Shown here one piece after another: positions 9,202 to 18,454 of a stretch of 33,341 nt of DNA. The DNA comes from Mikrocytos mackini (lineage: Eukaryota > Endomyxa > Ascetosporea > Mikrocytida > Mikrocytiidae): assembly GCA_030180075.1 (NCBI GenBank), contig JASNJN010000196.1, positions 1 to 33,341 of the forward strand, written 5' to 3'. The position numbers and the translations under genes are program-made. Positions within the stretch are counted from its first letter, which is position 1. Each line of letters opens with the position of its first letter. Under the pieces are notes generated by a model. That model worked only from the letters and a program-made list of their open reading frames with translations. It had not been told where the DNA came from and did no database searches.

Positions 9202-10487
9202 AAACAATAAAATTGCTCATGTCCAGGTGGAATACCTACATAACGAACACCCAGGGTGAACCCGTTAACATCCCCATAAAAAGAGGCCTCTTCCAAGGTG
9301 ACAAAATGTCGCCTACCTTGTTCTGTGTAGCATTGTCGCTCCTCAAAGCAAACACCCAAGGTGTGATGCAGATTGGAGGGCTTTCCAAGAAAGTCAAACT
9401 GGACAAAATATGCTACATGGACGACATCAAGCTCTTCGCGAGCTCGATTCCGGTCTTAGACACAAGGGTCAAGGAAATGAAGCGCCTGGCTCTAATGCTA
9501 GGGTTAGTGACCAACGACAAAAAATCGGGGCTGCTGACCAGAGCAACTGACGCCGAAATCGCGGAGGCTTCTGAGATCTCCACCTTTCCGAAAGTGGTCG
9601 AAGGTTCAAAGGAGTACAAGTACCTCGGGTTCAAACAAGCCTGGGCGAACGGTAAAGTGCCGAAGAAGGACATTCTTAAAAAGGCCCGCAAAACAACGAG
9701 ACGAATAATCTCGAGCCAACTCACCATTGTGAACATTGGTAAGATGCTTCGCACCTATGTGTCCCCGGTCATTAGATTCGGAGCACAGGGAGTGAAGTGG
9801 ACCAAGACTGACCTCGCGGACCTGAATAGGTTCACAAGGGGCATCCTCAAAAAGTCTGGTAGAGTCCCAAGGGGAATTTCTAATGGCAGAATCCACACTG
9901 CTCCTGAAGCAGGCGGGTTTGGTCTACCAGACTATATAGAGGAATGCTTCCTCGAGATGGTCGCGGTCAAACAATACCTCGAGATCTCCAAAGAAGACGA
10001 GGTAATCGGAGGGGTAGAGTACACGAAGGATAAAGTACAAAACCTCAATGAGGTCATTGCTTCAACGCAGGAATTCCTCCAAGAGAGAATGAATGCAGCG
10101 AAGATTCCAGGGTCCACCATAATGCAAGATGCATCAAACTGGTGTAAAGCCTTTCCAGCAATCCTCGACCCAGCAGCTGCAGTAGATGCTCCCGAACGCA
10201 ACAAAGTTGTAATAAGGAAGAAGTTCGACACAGCGCACTCCCACATGTGGAACGAATGCAAAATCCCATCCGGGTTTAACTCCGTGAGGAACCTGGATGA
10301 TGTGGATAAGCACTATAGCCATTTATGGCTCCGCGTGCCAGGCCTAGGTCGGACAGATACCCGCCGCACACTCCTTCTACAGGATGGCAAAGGGAACATT
10401 CGAACCTGGCTAAAACGAATCGGGTCTGCAGAAAGCGACACTTGTCGTCGATGCAATAAGGTACCCGAAACAGTGGTCATGTCCTGA
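9159..10487 (+). CDS. Retrotransposon ORF2: second half of RT and thumb
   Basis: This frame continues the RT: KRGLFQGDKMSPTLF, then the YMDD catalytic box (KICYMDDIKLFA), NDKKSGLLT and EYKYLGFKQ, followed by a thumb region (FGAQGVKWTKTDLADLNRF). Near its end lies DTCRRCNKVPETVV, the first two cysteines of the post-RT zinc knuckle. It stops at 10485-10487, inside the target duplication of the MITE at 10489-10719. The His of the knuckle is lost through a missing C just before that point. Confidence 0.8.
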   Translation: MYCRGRSDGQNNLVKTIKLLMSRWNTYITNTQGEPVNIPIKRGLFQGDKMSPTLFCVALSLLKANTQGVMQIGGLSKKVKLDKICYMDDIKLFASSIPVLDTRVKEMKRLALMLGLVTNDKKSGLLTRATDAEIAEASEISTFPKVVEGSKEYKYLGFKQAWANGKVPKKDILKKARKTTRRIISSQLTIVNIGKMLRTYVSPVIRFGAQGVKWTKTDLADLNRFTRGILKKSGRVPRGISNGRIHTAPEAGGFGLPDYIEECFLEMVAVKQYLEISKEDEVIGGVEYTKDKVQNLNEVIASTQEFLQERMNAAKIPGSTIMQDASNWCKAFPAILDPAAAVDAPERNKVVIRKKFDTAHSHMWNECKIPSGFNSVRNLDDVDKHYSHLWLRVPGLGRTDTRRTLLLQDGKGNIRTWLKRIGSAESDTCRRCNKVPETVVMS

Positions 10488-10488
10488 G

Positions 10489-10719
10489 TAGTGTGTTCGC
10501 GGGACGGGATGGCGGGAAATTTCCGAAAATTGGGAGCTCATTATTTTGAACACCAATGCATTATTTTCATGAATTCGAACTTTATTTTATTCGATGTCAA
10601 TTAAATAACAGGAAAAGGGGTTTTCAGGTATTTTGCAATGGATATTTCATAACAAAAAATTTTTTGCTCTCGGGATAATCCTGTGGAAGTCCAAAAAAGT
10701 CGGGAAATCGAACACACTA
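10489..10719. mobile_element. hAT-type MITE inserted in the retrotransposon
   Basis: This 231 bp non-coding element has 11 bp perfect TIRs (TAGTGTGTTCG ... CGAACACACTA) flanked by the 8 bp duplication GTCCTGAG (10481-10488 and 10720-10727). An 8 bp duplication and a TAGnG terminus are the hAT hallmarks. It sits exactly between the His and the last Cys of the zinc knuckle of ORF2. Confidence 0.9.
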
Positions 10720-11442
10720 GTCCTGAGTGGGTGCTCAAGGATATCCTTCGTGCTTCTCAAGGAGAGACACGATGCCACTGTTGTGCAGATAGCCAATATG
10801 GTAATCAAGCACCGCGGCCTCGGCGACAAGATCTCAATCTCAAATATGGGACGGAAGATCACACGTTCGGCAAACGGCTTTGACCTCATGCTTGACCAAA
10901 GAATTTGGAGCAAGAATGAACAATGTCAAGTTACCTCCCAACTGCCTGACATCATTTGTGTCGACACTCTCAAGAAAAGGGTAACAGTTCTTGAGGTGGC
11001 TGTTGCCGCTGAAGATCTCATAGGGGTTAAACAGTGGGAAAAGGAGGACAAATACCTTCAACTGGAGGAACACCTGAGAGGTAAGTACACCGGTTACAAG
11101 GTAAGAGCGTTACAGTTTGTCGCGGGCCAACTTGGAATCCTCACTAAGCGGTCCATAGACAACCTGAAGATGTTCAGAGCGATCACTAGAATTGGCCACT
11201 CACATGGTGGTTCGCTCAGCAACGGCGTCTCAATAGAGAATGTCGTCGCAAAGATCCTGAATGTAACCCTAAAAGGGTCACTCAGGATCTACTCCTGGTT
11301 CACAGGAGGATCCCCAAAGGGGTTGAGAAGTCGTGTTCTGACGAGATTCCTGAGGAAAAGGAACCCAGAGCAGCACTGCCTGAAACCTTCCAAAGAAAGC
11401 TGCTGCAGAGCTTCTCGGAAAGAAGCAGACACAAAACCCTAA
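10720..11442 (+). CDS. Retrotransposon ORF2: knuckle end and restriction-like endonuclease
   Basis: The frame is open from 10633, but the codons before 10720 belong to the inserted MITE. From 10720 it reads VLSGCSRISFVLLKERH, supplying the last Cys of the knuckle. The endonuclease follows: QLPDIICVDTLKKRVTVLEVAV, a PD followed after about 14 residues by E, matching the PD-(D/E)XK-like active site of R2-group elements, then a Lys/Glu-rich helix. In R2 this domain nicks the target and primes reverse transcription. There is no initiator of its own, so it is the broken 3' third of ORF2. It ends at a TAA at 11440-11442. Confidence 0.75.
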   Translation, partial: VLSGCSRISFVLLKERHDATVVQIANMVIKHRGLGDKISISNMGRKITRSANGFDLMLDQRIWSKNEQCQVTSQLPDIICVDTLKKRVTVLEVAVAAEDLIGVKQWEKEDKYLQLEEHLRGKYTGYKVRALQFVAGQLGILTKRSIDNLKMFRAITRIGHSHGGSLSNGVSIENVVAKILNVTLKGSLRIYSWFTGGSPKGLRSRVLTRFLRKRNPEQHCLKPSKESCCRASRKEADTKP

Positions 11443-11510
11443 CCCTTGCGGGTTGATGGAATTCGGGGTAGCCGAGGGACGGGCTGAAGTGGCCAGGCGC
11501 AAGCGCCTAA
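11443..11510 (+). other. 3' UTR of the non-LTR element with hairpin
   Basis: This GC-rich tail after the ORF2 stop ends with a small hairpin, AGGCG CAAG CGCCT at 11495-11508, just before the DNA returns to A/T-rich sequence. In R2-like elements a structured 3' RNA is what the RT recognises. That role here is inferred from position only. Confidence 0.45.
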
Positions 11511-12161
11511 GAAATTTAATTAATTATTAGGTTTAAAATTTATATAACACATACTGAGTATTTCACCTTAAGCTCTCCAACATTTCAATTATAATGAAAA
11601 AAATTTAATCTGTTATCTATAAAACTAAAAATGGGTGTTTTTTTCTGTAAATATATTCTGATTATTTATCACAGCATGCATCTTTAGACTCTACATGTTT
11701 CATCGTCACGTTAGCATTTACATTGTCGGGTATGTCTGTAGTCTTGTCTCTGTCTTCATTACTGTCTATTATAACTTTCCTCAAATTTCATATTTGTAGA
11801 AGTAAATATGATTTGTATTTAAAACCACAACTTTTCCAGATACAGGAGACATTAAAACAATAATTTTTTAACTTATTTCCCCACTATATTGGTTTATTTA
11901 TGTCTAAAACATGTTACCTTTACACATTGTCACTTATTTTAAGATTTCCCTAAGTTTAGGATTTTTTATTTTGTGTTAACTTACTCATTCACTTCAAGCC
12001 TTCTATAACACATTAAATTAAACAATACGGACAAAGACACCCTTGAAGCCGTCGAGGAAGCAGATACTTCGGTTGTAAGGTCACAATATACGAGAACGAT
12101 CAAACTTCCTATCACAACGACAATGTAACAACTTCCTTAATAGAGAGTAATTGAACACATA
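11511..12161. other. AT-rich stretch; one possible coding remnant
   Basis: No complete gene is seen. A short plus-strand frame at about 12013-12126 (NTDKDTLEAVEEADTSVV...) has balanced codon use unlike its AT-rich surroundings and may be about 38 codons of a decayed gene. It has no start codon and no recognisable family. Confidence 0.3.
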
Positions 12162-12170
12162 TAAAGGCAC

Positions 12171-12505
12171 GACTCAGATTTCATTTTCACCCGAATTGTG
12201 TCATTTCCCCCAAATCATTCCATTTTTCCCCAAATCGTCCCAATATCCCCCAAATTATTTCATTTTTCACCACGTAATATTTCATTTTCCCCCAAATTTC
12301 AAATTGTAAAAATTCGGATTTTGGAAAATTCCAAAATTTAAACCGACCGTTTATCGAGGTGGTGTCGGTTAAATCACCGTCTGAGCGTTCGGTTTAGTGT
12401 ATTTTCCTCCGGAAAATACAACATATTTCAAAAAGTATCATCGGTGATTATTTTGTGATTTTTGGGCATGTTTAAAATAATTTGGGGGAAAATGTGATGG
12501 AAGCC
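12171..12505. mobile_element. MITE with 9 bp duplications and CCCCCAAAT repeats (MULE-like)
   Basis: This 335 bp element is flanked by the 9 bp direct repeat TAAAGGCAC (12162-12170 and 12506-12514). Its ends form imperfect inverted repeats of about 28 bp (GACTCAGATTTCATTTTC against the reverse complement of the right end, GGCTTCCATCACATTTTC; about 19 of 28 match). The left third is an array of degenerate units of the type TTTCATTTTCCCCCAAAT. The middle holds short palindromes (ATTTTGGAAAATTCCAAAAT near 12319; TATTTTCCTCCGGAAAATA near 12400). A 9 bp duplication with G-starting ends points to the Mutator superfamily. Confidence 0.65.
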
Positions 12506-13471
12506 TAAAGGCACTACCAACTACATTAGCGGCAGCACGCTTTCAAATAACCACCTAAGACAAGAGACTAAAATAATGTGAGCAAAACATGACTCACCAA
12601 ATCTGTGCTCAACAAACATATTAATTATTCATAGGTTGGAAATATTTCCGTTGGTTGCGATACTAAGTCTTCTTTCATTTCCATTAAAGGCATTGGCCCT
12701 GAAAATTCTAATAATCCCATGGGGCAACAAAAATTGTTTGTGATAAACTTCAAAACTAGGAAAAGACATTACACAATTAGGAGAACAGAATAAAGAAGCA
12801 ACGAGTGGTTTTAATTATAAATTTTGTGAAGAAAGGGTTAAAACACAAGAAGTGTTGATGCATCACTACAACAAAACACATAATTCTGATTTTAAAGAGA
12901 CAACTGAATATTTCCATAATATAAAAGAACTAGATGCCTTTACTGATGAGAAACTTCGTACTTCGTAACAAACTTTAACTGTCACCAAATCATGTACTAA
13001 AGACAACATCAATTTCAAATATTACAAATGCAATTATGTTTAAAATGCGAACAGAGTGTGCACATCATATTTATTTTCGAAATCAAACTCTAGGAACAAC
13101 TTTTCGGCCTATTTTAATTTCGAGCATGTACATCGACCAGATTGGACAGGAATTTTTGTCCCACCATTCTATAATAACATTCTAATAAACAAATTATCGA
13201 AAACATTCCCATAGATAATATATATGCAGATATTGTAGATCAGTTCGAAGAATCAAATATACGCCGAGAAGCATTGGTCACAAAATATCTTTATTATTTA
13301 AGAAATAAAATCATTAACGACGGGAAAATGTATAGATCAGATGAAACTAACACAAAAATATTTTAAAAAATCTAAATAAAGACAACAATTTAGTTTTATT
13401 TAAAAATAATGATGAAATTGTTAATAGTAGTAAAATTCAAAAAGAAGATTTTATAATTTGTTTATCTACTA

Positions 13472-13780
13472 CAGTCAACTCCGCTTATAACAAAAAACTT
13501 CGTTATATCCGATCAAAAAATTCAGTTATGCTAAATTAAGCAATTTTCAAGGGAAAGTATTGATACCAACCAAGAATATATATATTTAGTATGTATTTCC
13601 ATAATTTTGATATTTTGGGAATATCCCAGAGGTCGTAAAATTCAATTTCAATATTCGTTAAAATTTAACTACCCCCGTTATAAGCGATAATTTGTTATAT
13701 CCGAACAAAATTATAGAGGGAAATGGGCCATTTTTGACGACTTCGTTATAACCGAACCTCGTTATATCCGGAGTTGACTG
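13472..13780. mobile_element. Tigger/pogo-type MITE
   Basis: This 309 bp element starts CAGTCAACTCCG and ends CGGAGTTGACTG, with TA on each side (13470-13471 and 13781-13782). Internal ends repeat a TTATAAC/CGTTATATCCG motif, typical of the pogo/Tigger branch of Tc1/mariner elements. It carries no ORF. Taking it out with one TA rejoins the MULE-2 frame as CLSTNEMKNIF. Confidence 0.85.
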
Positions 13781-13930
13781 TAATGAAATGAAGAATATAT
13801 TCAAAAATCACTGTGAAAATGGAATGTTATTTGATAGCACACATTCCACTACAAGATATGGAATTCTTTTAGTTGTGGGCTTAATAATTGACGAAAATCA
13901 GAAAAGATCGCCATTTATATTTGTTTTGAC

Positions 13931-14304
13931 CAGACATGAGAATTTTGGGTGTTTTCCCGACCCGACCCGACCCGACCCGACCCGGGTCGGGTTCGGGTAG
14001 AAAATATAAATTTTTTGGTAGTAATTTATCATGTAATTTCAAAAATTCTGTTAAAATTTACACCAAAATATGAGTGGATGTTCAAAATTTTCTTAGGCCT
14101 AAGGCCTCAAATACTCCATTGGGAATCTTTCCCACGTTTGCTTAATTGCTGGAATGTAAACCTGAAGTTTATATTATTATATTTTCATTATTTTCATGTT
14201 TCACGATTTGTTGAGAATTTTTAGCGATTTTGGGTCCTTCTTCCGCCCGAACCCGACCCGATCGGGTCGGGTTCGGGCGGTCGGGTCGGTTATTCTCATG
14301 TCTG
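13931..14304. mobile_element. hAT-type MITE with CCCGA repeats
   Basis: This 374 bp element has 13 bp TIRs (CAGACATGAGAAT ... ATTCTCATGTCTG) and the 8 bp duplication GTTTTGAC (13923-13930 and 14305-14312). Just inside each end are runs of CCCGA/TCGGG units that can pair across the element (13957-13996 and 14246-14288). The 8 bp duplication and CAG terminus fit hAT. It sits in the catalytic core of MULE-2 and its removal keeps the frame. Confidence 0.9.
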
Positions 14305-14562
14305 GTTTTGACAAATTCAAAAAGAGAAGATGTTTTAGAACATTGTTTTCGGTATTTCAAGCTATCAGTTGGTGAATACCCGCAGCCTATGTACTTAATG
14401 TCTGATTGCTACAATGGCTTCTATAGCACGTGGGCAAATACATTTGATGCGGCTTTGCCTCATTTATGGTGTTTGTACCATGTCAAAAAATATTTTAAAG
14501 AACGTAATAAGGTATGGTTCATCGGACAAGGAAAGAAAGAGGCTGAGAAATTTGGTAGATTA

Positions 14563-15299
14563 CATATGATCCATTTTGTACCAAATCCCTACCTAATTTT
14601 AAAATGGAGTAAATAACTCGAAATTATTTTCTGACAGATATCTTTATATCCAATAGTTTCAAAACATGTGAAAATATAATGTTTAATATGATGATTTTTC
14701 ATATTTTCAAGAAAAATAATATTTGTGACATATAATTTTGACATGTCCAAAGTGACCATATTTTAGTTTTTGTGACAAATCCCTACGTAAATGTTGAATT
14801 TTCAGATATTCCAATTTTTTCAATTTCGGAAACCAGGAATCCAATCTGGGCACTAGTTTATTTTTAACGTGTAATAAGCCCCATGAAACGCAAATTTCTA
14901 CAGATATCTACATTTGAAGAACATTCGGCTTTTGAAAAAAATTTGGATGTGTAAATTTTGTAGAAATATATGTAATTTGTAAATTTATGTATTGGGTTAG
15001 AGTTCCCAATTCCCGGGAATCGATTTCTCGAATCCCGAGAACTGGACTTTTTACGTCTAAAATTCTCGAGAATTTCGAGAATTTTTTCTCATTTCCCGGG
15101 AAATATGGCCATAAATCCGTTTCTCGATTCTCGATAAATTTTAGGTTCGAGAATTTTGGGAACTCTAGTATTGGGTAGATAGCTATAATACCATAAGTCC
15201 CCGCAGCAGATTTTTTAAATGAAAATGCACACGTGTGTTGTCATCACAAAATTTTAACAAATCTCAATATGTCGGGTTTTGGTACAAAACGGATCATAT
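14563..15299. mobile_element. TA-flanked element with inverted ends, itself carrying a MITE
   Basis: The ends are inverted copies of about 27 bp: ATATGATCCATTTTGTACC from 14564 and its partner ending at 15299 (GGTACAAAACGGATCATAT), with three or four mismatches. TA lies on both sides (14561-14562 and 15300-15301). No ORF is seen. About 170 bp of its length is the hAT-like MITE at 14998-15167. Removing it brings the MULE-2 codons on both sides into the same frame, although an in-frame TAA follows the junction. It is probably a non-autonomous Tc1/mariner-type element. Confidence 0.6.
14998..15167. mobile_element. hAT-like MITE nested inside another element
   Basis: This 170 bp element has 12 bp TIRs (TAGAGTTCCCAA ... 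TTGGGAACTCTA) flanked by the direct repeat GTATTGGGT (14989-14997 and 15168-15176). The repeat is 9 bp where hAT normally gives 8, so one matching base may be chance. The interior is packed with small palindromes such as TTCCCGGGAA and ATTCTCGAGAAT. Confidence 0.8.
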
Positions 15300-15865
15300 T
15301 ATCCATATAAGACAAAGATAGATTTAAATATGAAATACATGGGCTTATGGAACTAATAAAACAAATTAATGGGAATTATTTTGAATATTTTGATAAGACT
15401 TATATGAAGAAAGACGATAAATGGGAGGATTATACTAGAAAACTGGCACCTTTTACAACGAACAATAATTGCGAGAGTTAGTTTTCGTGTTTTAAAAGGG
15501 TGTATTTGAAAAACTTGATTAGAAGTAGAATAGATTTTCTAATAGAGAAGTTGCTCAAAAACATAAGACGTACAGTAAAAGAAAATCAACTTAGAAGCGT
15601 AAGACAAATAAAAACTAACAGATCATACTCCCAGCTAAACTCTATTTCAACTCACAATAGTATTTACGAACTAGATGATTCGAATTCAATTAACCTAAAA
15701 AAAAGGTTTACATATCGTGATTATACAATTATGTATTTGCAAGAAGATTGCAAATATAAGTGTACTCAGGAATGTTGCGAATATAACATTTGCAGCCATC
15801 AATTGTCATGCAATTTGTCCATATTTTGCATTAAAGAAGCATATTATATAAATATTGAAGTATGA

Positions 15866-17240
15866 ACTATTATTTTAAAAATAAATTTGTATATATTTAT
15901 ATGACAAAGTCCGTTAGATGGCATGGGCTATATACAGTCAATGCCAATCTTCTACACCTCCCCTCTTAAAATGCTTTCTCCCCGGATTTTCCACTTTATG
16001 TATTTTATTTTTAGGCAATTTTCTATTATCTTCGGCCGTCACTGCTGACTTGCTATTTGCTTTTATTTTAATAGGTCCTTTATATTCCCAGGGGATTTCT
16101 TTAAATATATACTGCCCCCTGGTTCGACGGTCTTATATTTTGCCGCTTTACGGCGATCATGATCGCGTTTCATGCTATTTGCTTTTTAATCACAAAGGAC
16201 CTATCTATTACTCCGAGCTTCGGGTATTTGTGTATAGGGATTTGCATGGGTGGTGTTATGGTGTTAGAAAAACTTACGACAGATTCTCGCCCCGAGTTCT
16301 TACTTACTTCTATAGGTTGTCGTGTTTTTCATCATCCACTTCCTCTCCTCTCCTGGGTGCAAAGAGTACGACTATATCTTTCATCTGTCGGACAAACATG
16401 GCTTCAAACGGGCTCACGTTGGTAGTATTGTGAGGCGTTGCTCTGTAATGGAACAGTGTTCGTTCTATAGTGTCTTCTATAGGTCACTTGTTATTACCGG
16501 CTCCGTCTAGCTTTTCGGCTAATACTTGACTAAATCTTTCAACTAGCCCATTTTGTTGGGGACTGTTTACAGGTACTGGAGTTCGCTTTATGTATAGCTC
16601 CCGTAGGTATTCTTTATATTCTTTACTGCTGAATTGTTTGCCATTATCCGACACAACTTCCTCGGGAATTCCAAATCTTCCGAAGAGTTTGTTCAAACAG
16701 TTGACCACTCGAGTAGTTGTTATTTTGTTAAGGCTGAAGACTTCTGCCCGCTTGGAGTAGTAATCCATTACTACCAGTAGATATTTGGACGGGCCTTTTT
16801 TAGAGGGCCTTTGATGTCTACTGCCCATTTCTTCCCGGGATTAATGGGGTTTCGCGTGTAATTTTTGTCCTGCTGGAATTACAGCAAACTGGACATTCCC
16901 GAAAGTGTTGTACTACATCGTTAATCCAACCTGGCTACCAGAACAGGTTCTCTACTTGCTTCTTTGTGCGGTTAATTCCTTGGTGGATCTTGTTTGCCTC
17001 TGTTATAATTTTTACCCACTGTGGTTGTTCCGGCACAAAGCGGCTATTTTTAAGGAAGATGAGGTCTTTCTCTACAGATAATTTGCATATGTTCGCGTAG
17101 TATTCCTTGTATTTACTAATGGCTCTTTGATCCCAGCCACTGCTTTTAATCGCCCTATCTAAAAACCACAATTCGCTTTGTATTTGAGTACTTCGTCTCC
17201 TTTATGTCTTTAATGGGGTTTATTACGACTTCCTCTTAGA
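15866..17240 (-). mobile_element. Ty3/gypsy remnant 1 (integrase end and LTR start)
   Basis: Minus-strand 3' portion of a Ty3/gypsy retrotransposon. It holds the integrase zinc-binding and core domains and a decayed C-terminus, then a polypurine tract (AAGAGGGGAGG at 15957-15967) directly followed by a TGTAGAAG start of an LTR at 15956. Only about 90 bp of LTR-like sequence lies before the MULE-2 end, so it is truncated. The upstream RT/RNase H part is missing, or lost beyond the MITE at 17248. Confidence 0.7.
16138..17171 (-). pseudogene. Ty3/gypsy integrase, broken
   Basis: From the 5' end, a 78-codon frame (16935-17171) has the His-containing half of the HHCC zinc site (IHQGINRTKKQVENLFW). 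The CPVC pair follows in another frame near 16890. The catalytic core is at 16484-16828: first Asp in LLVVMDYYSKRAEV, second in VVSDNGKQFSS, Glu in SPQQNGLVERF, so the D,D-35-E triad is present. After a shift come FHYRATPHNTTNVSPFEAMF (16380-16470) and, near 16140, a DRRKAAKYKTVEPG segment typical of the C-terminus. Several frame changes show decay. It is a relative of the integrase at 24765-25652 but clearly divergent from it. Confidence 0.75.
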
Positions 17241-17247
17241 TGGGTGC

Positions 17248-17616
17248 AGGGTTGGTTTTAGTCCGCGGATAAAACGTTTTGTCCGGGACATGATTTTAAC
17301 CTGGTTAAAACCGGATTAAACTGGTTTAAACCGTTTGGAAAATCACAAAACTTGATTTTGAAAAATATTTAAATTCTTTCAATTTTCTTATTCAATCAAA
17401 CAATGAAGCGTAATGCCAGAAAATAAGAAACAGAATGCTTATTGAATAATAAAAAATCGTCTGAACCCAAATCACAAAATGTAAAATCAAAATTTAACAA
17501 AAAGCCGATAAATTTTCTGAAAATTTCCCCTACCAAATAAGGGGTTTTATCCGGACAAAACGTCCTAAACGTTTTGATCAGGACGGTTTTTACCGGTTTA
17601 AACCGACCAACCCATC
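17248..17616. mobile_element. hAT-like MITE in or beside gypsy remnant 1
   Basis: This 369 bp element is flanked by the 8 bp duplication ATGGGTGC (17240-17247 and 17617-17624). Its ends are imperfect inverted repeats (AGGGTTGGT at left, ACCAACCCATC at right). Subterminal parts are rich in paired motifs such as AAACCGG/CCGGTTT and GGATAAAACGTTTTGTCC/GGACAAAACGT. No ORF. Confidence 0.75.
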
Positions 17617-17652
17617 ATGGGTGCCATTTTATGATTGTAGTTTTACTTTGCC

Positions 17653-17723
17653 CCAAATTTGTTTTATTTTAGAAAATAATTCTTATTACATTTGACATAT
17701 ATGCCAAAATAAAACAAATTTGG
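17653..17723. repeat. Short palindromic repeat
   Basis: A perfect inverted pair of about 18 bp (CCAAATTTGTTTTATTTT and AAAATAAAACAAATTTGG) is separated by about 35 bp. It could be a fold-back relic or a hairpin in a transcript. No function is assigned. Confidence 0.6.
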
Positions 17724-17947
17724 TTGGATCTTACTAAAATTCTTTGTTATTTATGTGTTTTGACCAATAATAATTATAGACCGTTTCTTTTTATTTTGGA
17801 TAAAGTCTATTTTGACAGCGACTAATATAACCAGAAATATCTTCATTGTTGTTTAATAAACAAATAATAATCATTAAACAAGTTTAATATGAATTAGGAT
17901 CGAAAATAACATTTGTATAAAATATATAATTATGAAAAAATTTTAAT

Positions 17948-18169
17948 GGAAGAAAGAGAAACACGAAATTATGTACAGGAATACTTTGCTCCTCTATTAC
18001 TTACTTCACTTACCTTGAATAGCGATCATTTCGAAGAGATTTGTCCGTTGATTGAGTTACTTATTACTAGGGATTGGCAATTTATACGTATAAAGATATC
18101 CCGGTTAGCCGCATATTCTAAACTTTTTAAATATGATAATATCCCGATAAAAGTCAAAATATATTGTTA
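17948..18169 (+). CDS. Small hypothetical ORF
   Basis: This frame of 73 codons runs from an ATG (MEERETRNYVQEYF) to a TAA. Its composition is plausible for a protein, with alternating Leu/Ile-rich helices (LIELLITRDWQFIRIKI), but no family is recognised. It lies between transposon remnants with no clear promoter. It may be a piece of an old element or a chance frame. Confidence 0.25.
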
Positions 18170-18454
18170 AATATAAACCTATTTTAATTTAAAAAGTATT
18201 TATTTCATTGCATAAATGAGGCGTAATCTGTATGGTAATAGTTAAGATTGTTACTCAATGTAACATCATTATTTAAAATTAATATAAATTATTATTTATA
18301 ATGTTATTTTAGCAGTATTGGATGATTTAAAACAATAGATTCTGTAAAATGCTTCGTTTTGAAATTATTTGTTTAAAAATGAAAGGGTGGGGACCCTTTT
18401 TTACACCCAGATTTTATGAATTAAAATGGCAAATATTTTAAAACATAATTAGCC

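Larger units (their letters stand above)
5480..11510 (+). mobile_element. Non-LTR retrotransposon with RT and restriction-like endonuclease
   Basis: This 6 kb block is visibly more GC-rich and uses more C/G-ending codons than everything around it. In order it holds a basic ORF1-like region, a reverse transcriptase with all core motifs, a Cys-Cys-His-Cys zinc knuckle and a PD-(D/E)XK-type endonuclease downstream of the RT. That order (RT, knuckle, endonuclease, no AP-type endonuclease upstream) defines the R2/NeSL/CRE-like group of non-LTR elements, which often insert at specific sites. The ends are not sharply defined. The 5' UTR may start right at the MULE-1 end (5429), and the GC-rich part stops near 11510. 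No poly(A) tail or target duplication is seen. Confidence 0.85.
12750..15865 (+). pseudogene. MULE-2 transposase, split by nested insertions
   Basis: Exploded copy of a second Mutator-type transposase. The N-terminal part (about 12750-12967) has a C2H2-like motif (KTQEVLMHHYNKTHN). A decayed stretch leads to 13200-13470. The catalytic core begins at 13788 with NGMLFDSTHSTTRYGILLVV (first Asp), continues after an insertion at 14313 with YLMSDCYNGFYS (second Asp) and LWCLYHVKKYF (Cys/His), and resumes after another insertion at about 15312. The C-terminus (15500-15865) carries a SWIM-type finger, CKYKCTQECCEYNICSHQ. Stops occur at several points (for example 15478), so it is dead. Three insertions (13472-13780, 13931-14304, 14563-15299) each leave the transposase frame in register on both sides. 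It differs from MULE-1 in its N-terminal finger and is a separate family. Confidence 0.75.

Noticed and set aside
11433-11452. Telomere-like CCCTAACCC
   Set aside because: Only one and a half units occur, formed by the ORF2 stop codon and the first 3' UTR bases of the retrotransposon. It is not a telomere tract.
15918-16510. Plus-strand frames of 60-170 codons
   Set aside because: They are opposite-strand shadows of the decayed gypsy integrase C-terminus on the minus strand.
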